Below are positions 1-3,655 of a stretch of 5,876 nt of DNA, piece after piece. This stretch comes from Gammaproteobacteria bacterium (GTDB lineage: Bacteria; Pseudomonadota; Gammaproteobacteria; Steroidobacterales; Steroidobacteraceae), in the NCBI GenBank assembly GCA_019242385.1, contig JAFAVO010000078.1, positions 1-5,876 of the forward strand, given 5' to 3'. Positions within the stretch are counted from its first letter, which is position 1. The number at the start of each line of letters is the position of its first letter. Both the position numbers and the translations under genes were made by a program. The notes beneath the pieces are model-generated. The model searched no databases. It was not told the origin of the DNA and saw only the letters and a list, made by a program, of their open reading frames with translations.

Positions 1-273
1 GCCATCTCGGATCTGCGCACTGCGCTCAAGGGCGATGACCGCGGGGTCATCGACAAGAAGGCCGAGGCGCTCGCCCAGGCCTCCGCCAGCATCGCCCAGC
101 GGGCCTATGCCGGTGGCGATGCCGGGAGCGCCGGCGCGGGCCCAGAAGCCGGCGCAGGTCCCGCCGGGACGGGCCCCAGCGGGGCTGGCGGCACCGGCAC
201 CGGGGCGGGGCGCGATGATGTCGTGGACGCGGAATTCGAGGAGGTCAAGGACAAAGGACGCAAGGCCTCTTAA
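1..273 (+). CDS. dnaK: DnaK (Hsp70 chaperone), C-terminal end only
   Basis: This is the last 90 codons and TAA stop of dnaK; the reading frame is open from base 1, so the start lies upstream. DnaK is the cytosolic ATP-driven Hsp70 that binds unfolded segments together with DnaJ and GrpE. Visible residues 1-36 (AISDLRTALKGDD, then an Ala/Gln-rich helix ending in QRAY) fit the helical lid of the substrate-binding domain. Residues 37-70 are a low-complexity linker made almost only of Gly, Ala, Pro, Thr and Ser. Residues 72-85, DDVVDAEFEEVKDK, match the conserved acidic tail of proteobacterial DnaK. In E. coli the protein ends at about this point, whereas here GRKAS follows. dnaJ starts 9 bases downstream, the usual chaperone operon order. 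Only the C-terminus is seen, but the tail is diagnostic. Confidence 0.95.
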   Translation, partial: AISDLRTALKGDDRGVIDKKAEALAQASASIAQRAYAGGDAGSAGAGPEAGAGPAGTGPSGAGGTGTGAGRDDVVDAEFEEVKDKGRKAS

Positions 274-282
274 GCTTGGTCC
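256..282 (+). promoter_or_regulatory. Possible hairpin over the dnaJ translation start
   Basis: The last dnaK codons and the 9-base gap can fold as GGAC (256-259) with GTCC (279-282), a one-base bulge at 260, then CAAG (261-264) with CTTG (275-278), leaving a 10-base loop. The stem ends on the base before the dnaJ ATG. The only Shine-Dalgarno-like stretch nearby, AAAGGA at 253-258, is about 24 bases from the ATG and partly inside the stem. No ribosome-binding site is seen at normal spacing. The pairing is read from the sequence; any effect on dnaJ translation is inference, and a stem of this size can occur by chance. Confidence 0.3.
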
Positions 283-1428
283 ATGGCGAAGCGCGACTAC
301 TACAAGGTACTCGACGTACCGAAGGGGGCGACCGAGGCGGAGATCAAGAAAGCCTACCGTCGTCTGGCGATGAAATATCACCCCGATCGGAACCCCAACG
401 ATCGGGACGCCGAGGAGGCCTTCAAGGAGGCCAAGGAGGCCTGCGAGGTCCTCACCGACGCGCATAAGCGAGCGGCCTACGACCAGTACGGGCACGCCGG
501 GGTCGAGGCGGCGGCCCGCAGCGGCGCGGGTCGCGGCGGCTTCGGCGCCGATACCTTCAGCGACATTTTCGGCGATGTGTTCGGCGACATCTTCGGCGGT
601 GCACGCCGCAGCAGCCGCTCCCAGGTCTATCGTGGGGCCGATCTGCGCTATGAGCTCGAGCTCGAGCTCTCACAGGCCGTCTTCGGCCACCAGGTGGAGA
701 TCCAGCTCGAGCGCCTCGCCGAGTGCGAGGTGTGCCACGGAACGGGCGCCGCCAAGGGCAGCACCCCCACCACCTGCGACACCTGTGGCGGGGCCGGCCA
801 GGTGCGCATCGCTCAGGGCTTCTTCCAGCTGCAGCAGACCTGCCCGCGGTGCCGCGGGTCGGGCACCGTCATCCGCAATCCCTGCGATGCCTGTCTCGGC
901 CAGGGCCGTGTACGGCGCCCGCGCACGCTTTCCGTCAAGGTGCCCGCGGGGGTCGACACCGGCGATCGCGTGCGGCTAGCGGGCGAAGGCGAGGCGGGGC
1001 GCAACGGCGGTCCGCCGGGCGATCTCTACGTCGAGATCCACGTGCGCGAGCATCCGATATTCGAACGCGACGGAGTCGATCTCAGTTGCGAGGTGCCGGT
1101 CAGCTTCGCGACCGCAGCGCTCGGGGGCAGTGTGAACGTCCCGACGCTCGAGGGCGATGTGGCGCTCAAGATTCCCGCGGAGACGCAGTCCGGACGGGTG
1201 TTTCGCCTGCGTGACAAGGGCGTCAAGCCGGTCCGCGGCGGCTCACGTGGTGATCTCTTCTGTCGAGTGGCGGTCGAGACTCCGGTGCACCTCTCGGCGG
1301 AGCAGCGCGAGCTCATCCGCCGGCTCGATGAGTCGCTGCAGGCCCAGGCCGCGCGGCATGCGCCGCGCGAGAAGGGCTTTCTCGATGGAGTACGGCGCTT
1401 CTTTGCCTCCGGGCCGGGCAAGAGCTGA
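283..1428 (+). CDS. dnaJ: DnaJ, class I Hsp40 co-chaperone
   Basis: DnaJ delivers unfolded clients to DnaK and stimulates its ATPase; it acts in the cytosol as a homodimer. At 381 residues it is close to E. coli DnaJ (376). The J domain covers about residues 1-70, with the essential HPD at 33-35. A Gly/Phe region follows (about 75-106), including the DIFGDVFGDIFGG run at 94-106. The zinc-binding domain has all four CxxCxGxG repeats, with cysteines at 148/151, 165/168, 187/190 and 201/204. Substrate-binding beta domains fill the region to about 340. The end, KGFLDGVRRFF at 364-374, resembles the C-terminal dimerisation segment. The ATG at 283 gives the canonical MAKRDYYKVLDV start. It lacks a well-spaced Shine-Dalgarno site, so translation may depend on coupling to dnaK, whose stop is 9 bases upstream. 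dapB follows after 6 bases. Nothing looks broken. Confidence 0.98.
   Translation: MAKRDYYKVLDVPKGATEAEIKKAYRRLAMKYHPDRNPNDRDAEEAFKEAKEACEVLTDAHKRAAYDQYGHAGVEAAARSGAGRGGFGADTFSDIFGDVFGDIFGGARRSSRSQVYRGADLRYELELELSQAVFGHQVEIQLERLAECEVCHGTGAAKGSTPTTCDTCGGAGQVRIAQGFFQLQQTCPRCRGSGTVIRNPCDACLGQGRVRRPRTLSVKVPAGVDTGDRVRLAGEGEAGRNGGPPGDLYVEIHVREHPIFERDGVDLSCEVPVSFATAALGGSVNVPTLEGDVALKIPAETQSGRVFRLRDKGVKPVRGGSRGDLFCRVAVETPVHLSAEQRELIRRLDESLQAQAARHAPREKGFLDGVRRFFASGPGKS
652..669 (+). repeat. Triple GAGCTC tandem repeat inside dnaJ
   Basis: The hexamer GAGCTC occurs three times in direct succession, making an 18-base perfect palindrome. It is in frame and encodes Glu-Leu-Glu-Leu-Glu-Leu at residues 124-129, the start of the first substrate-binding beta domain, where an alternating pattern suits a beta strand. 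The repeat most likely reflects preferred Glu (GAG) and Leu (CTC) codons and need not have its own function. Copy-number slippage here would add or remove two residues without a frameshift. Confidence 0.6.
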
Positions 1429-1434
1429 GGCGGT

Positions 1435-2274
1435 GTGAGCAGCACTGCCCCGCACGCACCGCTCATCCGGGCAGTCATCATTGGAGCGAGCGGGCGCATG
1501 GGACAGGCGCTCCTGCGCGCAGCGCCCAGCTTTCCGAATCTCATCGTTACCGGTGCCATCGCCTGGGCCGGGAGCCTCGCCCTCGGCCGCGACGCGGGCG
1601 AGGCGGCGGGGCTGGGCCGGTTGAACCTCCCTGTCACGAGCGATCTGTCCGCCGCGCTCGCGGCGGCGGATGTCGCGCTCGATTTCAGCAACGCCAACAC
1701 GGCGCGCACCACGCTTCAGGCGTGCCGGGCGGCGCGCAAGGCGCTGCTGCTCGGCACGACGGGCTTTGGTGCGGAGCTCGATGCCGAGATCGCAGCGGCC
1801 GCGCGCGAGATCGCGCTCCTCATCGCCCCCAACACGAGCCTCGCCGTCGCACTCCTCACCGAGCTGACCCGTATCGCGGCGGAAGCTCTGCCGGCAAGCT
1901 TTGACATCGATGTGCTCGAGCTTCATCACCGGCTGAAGCAGGACGCGCCGTCAGGCACCGCGCGGGCACTGGCGCGGGTGGCTGCGCAGGCGCGCGGACT
2001 CTCCATGCCCGGCCGGGGAGGCGACCCCGGCAGGCCGCCGCCGGCCCCCCGACCGGAGGGGGAAATCGGGCTCGCCTCGCTGCGCGCCGGGGATCTGGTG
2101 GGCGAGCACACGGTGCTCTTCTGCGGTGCGGGCGAGGAGCTCCGTCTGACCCATCGGGCACACGATCGCGGCATCTTTGCCCGCGGTGCGCTCTCGGCCG
2201 CGCTCTGGCTCTCGTCACGCCCTCCCGGGCGCTATGAGATGAGGGACTTTCTGGCTCTGAAAACAGAGGGTTAG
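1435..2274 (+). CDS. dapB: 4-hydroxy-tetrahydrodipicolinate reductase (DapB)
   Basis: DapB reduces 4-hydroxy-tetrahydrodipicolinate to tetrahydrodipicolinate with NAD(P)H, on the route to diaminopimelate for cell wall and lysine. The 279 residues are close to the E. coli length (273). The Rossmann nucleotide loop is GASGRMGQ (17-24). DFSN (83-86) and GTTGF (107-111) are at the expected places. The signature ELHHRLKQDAPSGTA (162-176) carries the catalytic histidine pair H164/H165 and K168, plus the substrate-binding SGT. GDLVGEHTVLF and the LTHRAHDR...FARGAL block complete the fold. The start is GTG at 1435, the first possible start after the in-frame dnaJ stop. A GAGG at 1427-1430, overlapping that stop, can serve as ribosome-binding site, suggesting coupling to dnaJ. 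Two oddities are the loop after the second strand, which reads AWA where E. coli has the cofactor-binding Glu-Arg, and SLAVALL where SVGVN is usual. Confidence 0.97.
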   Translation: MSSTAPHAPLIRAVIIGASGRMGQALLRAAPSFPNLIVTGAIAWAGSLALGRDAGEAAGLGRLNLPVTSDLSAALAAADVALDFSNANTARTTLQACRAARKALLLGTTGFGAELDAEIAAAAREIALLIAPNTSLAVALLTELTRIAAEALPASFDIDVLELHHRLKQDAPSGTARALARVAAQARGLSMPGRGGDPGRPPPAPRPEGEIGLASLRAGDLVGEHTVLFCGAGEELRLTHRAHDRGIFARGALSAALWLSSRPPGRYEMRDFLALKTEG

Positions 2275-2333
2275 AAGACTATCCGCGAGCAGATGGCAAC
2301 ACGCTGCAGGCCGCCTGAGGTCGGAATTTTCCA

Positions 2334-2363
2334 TGGACACATCGGCCGAAAGGCCCGTAAACT
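2334..2363 (+). promoter_or_regulatory. Candidate sigma-70 promoter for carAB
   Basis: TGGACA at 2334-2339 matches five of six bases of the -35 consensus. It is followed after 18 bases by TAAACT at 2358-2363, which matches four of six of the -10 consensus. Transcription would then begin near 2369-2371, right at the first leader hairpin, giving a leader of about 94 bases before carA. The spacer holds a small inverted repeat, GGCC-GAAA-GGCC (2344-2355). This is a by-eye match; read-through from dapB or another start site is possible. I found no convincing ArgR box. Confidence 0.4.
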
Positions 2364-2369
2364 TTCCGC

Positions 2370-2389
2370 CTAATCCGTGTACGGGTTAG
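2370..2389 (+). promoter_or_regulatory. carA leader hairpin 1
   Basis: CTAATCCG (2370-2377) pairs with CGGGTTAG (2382-2389) around a four-base loop TGTA. This gives eight pairs, one of them T-G. It lies six bases upstream of the larger hairpin and, if the proposed promoter is right, at the very 5' end of the carAB transcript, where it could stabilise the RNA or be part of a switch. No U-run follows, so it is not an intrinsic terminator. The fold is seen in the sequence; its role is unknown. Confidence 0.45.
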
Positions 2390-2392
2390 TCC

Positions 2393-2467
2393 ATGCAAGG
2401 CGGGAGGATGTTCGATGAGAACTCCTCCCGCTTTGTGTATCTGGGTCGGGGAGAAGTGATCACGTGA
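2393..2467 (+). CDS. Possible 24-codon leader ORF overlapping the carA start
   Basis: ATG at 2393 opens a 24-codon frame that begins MQGGRMF, runs through both arms of hairpin 2 and ends in GRGEVIT. Its stop TGA (2465-2467) overlaps the carA GTG as GTGA, the arrangement typical of translational coupling. There is no good ribosome-binding site before this ATG. The internal ATG at 2408 directly abuts GGAGG, which is too close for normal initiation. It competes with the 14-codon frame starting at 2415, which has the better initiation signal. I see no recognisable protein family. Either frame could be chance in a 189-base gap. Confidence 0.2.
   Translation: MQGGRMFDENSSRFVYLGRGEVIT
2396..2435 (+). 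promoter_or_regulatory. carA leader hairpin 2, burying a GGAGG site
   Basis: Thirteen consecutive pairs join 2396-2408 to 2423-2435: CAAGGCGGGAGGA against TCCTCCCGCTTTG, with a single G-T pair. After a one-base bulge (T2409), four more pairs (GTTC 2410-2413 with GAAC 2419-2422) close a GATGA loop. In this otherwise non-coding gap such a stem is unlikely to be accidental. Its 5' arm contains a perfect Shine-Dalgarno core, GGAGG (2403-2407), and its 3' arm CTCCTC (2422-2427) could instead pair with the GGGGAG (2448-2453) before carA. Only three T's follow the stable part, and they are themselves paired, so it is a poor intrinsic terminator. A cis-acting control element for carAB is the best reading. 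I do not recognise a named RNA family. Confidence 0.65.
2415..2459 (+). CDS. Possible 14-residue leader peptide ahead of carA
   Basis: ATG at 2415 lies seven bases after a perfect GGAGG (2403-2407), the best-placed Shine-Dalgarno site in the window. The frame encodes MRTPPALCIWVGEK and stops at TGA 2457-2459, four bases before the carA GTG. The GGAGG is inside the stem of hairpin 2 and the ATG is in its loop region, so translation would need, or cause, opening of the stem. Ribosomes ending here could restart at carA. There is no run of Arg codons (only one) that would suggest classic arginine attenuation. The signals are visible; expression and function are inference, and the peptide may matter only as a translated element. 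Confidence 0.35.
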   Translation: MRTPPALCIWVGEK

Positions 2468-3651
2468 GCGTACCTGCGGTGCTCGCGCTGGCCGATGGAA
2501 CGATCTTCCGCGGCCAGTCGATCGGAGCCAAGGGAAACACCACAGGCGAAGTCGTTTTCAACACCGCCCTCACCGGTTATCAGGAAATTCTCACCGATCC
2601 CTCTTACGCGCGTCAGATCGTCACGCTCACCGTCCCGCACGTCGGCAACACCGGAGCGACGCCCGAGGATCTGGAGGCCGCGCAGGTGTATGCGGCGGGC
2701 CTCGTGATCCGCGACCTGCCGCTGCTCTCGAGCAACTGGCGGGCCAACGAGTCACTGCGCGAGTTCCTCGAGCGCGGCAAGGTGGTCGCCATCGCGGGCA
2801 TCGACACGCGCAAGCTCACGCGGCTGTTGCGCGAGAAGGGCGCGCAGGCCGGCTGCATCATGACCGGCGATCAGGCCGATGTGAGCGCGGCGCTGAAGAT
2901 CGCGCGCAAGTTCCCCGGACTCAAGGGCATGGATCTCGCCAAGGTGGTGAGCACCAAGCGCAGCTATCAGTGGAACGAGGGCACGCTCTGGCCGGATCCG
3001 GCGCGCGCGCCGGTGCGCGCCAACCAGCGACTGCACGTGGTCGCCTACGACTTCGGCATCAAGCGCAACATCCTGCGGCTGCTCGCCGATGGCGGCTGCC
3101 GCATGACGGTCGTGCCGGCGCAGACCCCCGCCGAGGAGGCGCTCGCGCTCGAGCCCGATGGCATCTTCCTCTCGAACGGCCCCGGCGATCCCGAACCCTG
3201 CACTTACGCGATCAAGGCGACGCAGCGTTTCCTCGAGACCGACCTGCCGGTGTTCGGCATCTGTCTCGGGCATCAGATCCTCGGCCTCGCCGCCGGAGGG
3301 CGCACGGTGAAGATGAAGTTCGGCCACCACGGCGCGAACCATCCGGTGCAGGAGCTCGAGTCGGGGCGCGTGTTCATCACCAGTCAGAATCACGGCTTCG
3401 CCGTGGATGAAAGCTCGCTCCCCAATGGGGTAGTGGCGACGCACCGCTCGCTTTTTGATGGCTCGCTCCAGGGGCTCGCCTTCCAGGAGCGCCCCGTGTT
3501 CGGCTTCCAGGGGCATCCCGAGGCGAGTCCCGGTCCGCACGACCTGCGCGCGCTCTTCGAGCGCTTCAACCATCTGATGCTGCGGCGGCTGCAGGCGCAG
3601 TTGAAGGTCGCCGAGGAGAACCTGCGGCGCCAGCAGGCAGGCGGTCGCTGA
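2464..3651 (+). CDS. carA: Carbamoyl-phosphate synthase small (glutaminase) subunit
   Basis: CarA hydrolyses glutamine and passes ammonia through a tunnel to CarB, which makes carbamoyl phosphate for pyrimidine and arginine synthesis. The N-terminal small-chain domain (about 1-150) opens with LALADGTIFRGQSIGA and contains NTALTGYQEILTDPSY. The class I glutamine amidotransferase domain begins near residue 192 (VVAYDFG). It holds NGPGDP (238-243) and the nucleophile elbow GICLGHQ with C267. H351 and E353 in QGHPEASPGPHD complete the triad, equivalent to E. coli C269, H353 and E355. Length is 395 against 382 in E. coli; the extra residues form a charged, probably helical tail (LQAQLKVAEENLRRQ). 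GTG at 2464 is the first possible start, since the frame has a stop at 2416-2418 and no start codon between. GGAG at 2450-2453 is the likely ribosome-binding site. carB follows after 4 bases. Confidence 0.98.
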   Translation: MSVPAVLALADGTIFRGQSIGAKGNTTGEVVFNTALTGYQEILTDPSYARQIVTLTVPHVGNTGATPEDLEAAQVYAAGLVIRDLPLLSSNWRANESLREFLERGKVVAIAGIDTRKLTRLLREKGAQAGCIMTGDQADVSAALKIARKFPGLKGMDLAKVVSTKRSYQWNEGTLWPDPARAPVRANQRLHVVAYDFGIKRNILRLLADGGCRMTVVPAQTPAEEALALEPDGIFLSNGPGDPEPCTYAIKATQRFLETDLPVFGICLGHQILGLAAGGRTVKMKFGHHGANHPVQELESGRVFITSQNHGFAVDESSLPNGVVATHRSLFDGSLQGLAFQERPVFGFQGHPEASPGPHDLRALFERFNHLMLRRLQAQLKVAEENLRRQQAGGR

Positions 3652-3655
3652 AGCT

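Noticed and set aside
35..373. A 112-codon plus-strand frame across the dnaK-dnaJ junction
   Set aside because: It is out of frame with both real genes, and the translation is Pro/Arg/Ala-rich without motifs.
1026..1929. Two overlapping 228-codon minus-strand frames opposite dnaJ and dapB
   Set aside because: They overlap each other and two conserved plus-strand genes, and their products are low-complexity Arg/Ala/Ser-rich.
2307..2330. Possible intrinsic terminator after dapB (CAGG-CCG-CCTG followed later by AATTTT)
   Set aside because: The stem has only four pairs with a three-base loop, and the T-run is short and seven bases away.
2344..2355. GGCC-GAAA-GGCC stem with a GNRA-type loop
   Set aside because: Only four pairs. 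It probably lies in the promoter spacer and so may not be transcribed, and GGCC is common in such DNA.
2396..2437. Hairpin 2 as an intrinsic terminator or attenuator
   Set aside because: The stem is strong, but what follows is TTTGTGTATC, not a U-run, and the first T's are paired. A translational role is more likely.
2456..2463. GTGATCAC palindrome directly before the carA start as an operator
   Set aside because: Eight bases is short, it overlaps the translation start region, and no second copy is seen.
2386..2640. An 84-codon minus-strand frame over the carA leader and start
   Set aside because: Most of it is the reverse of conserved carA coding sequence; no family recognised and no clear ribosome-binding site.
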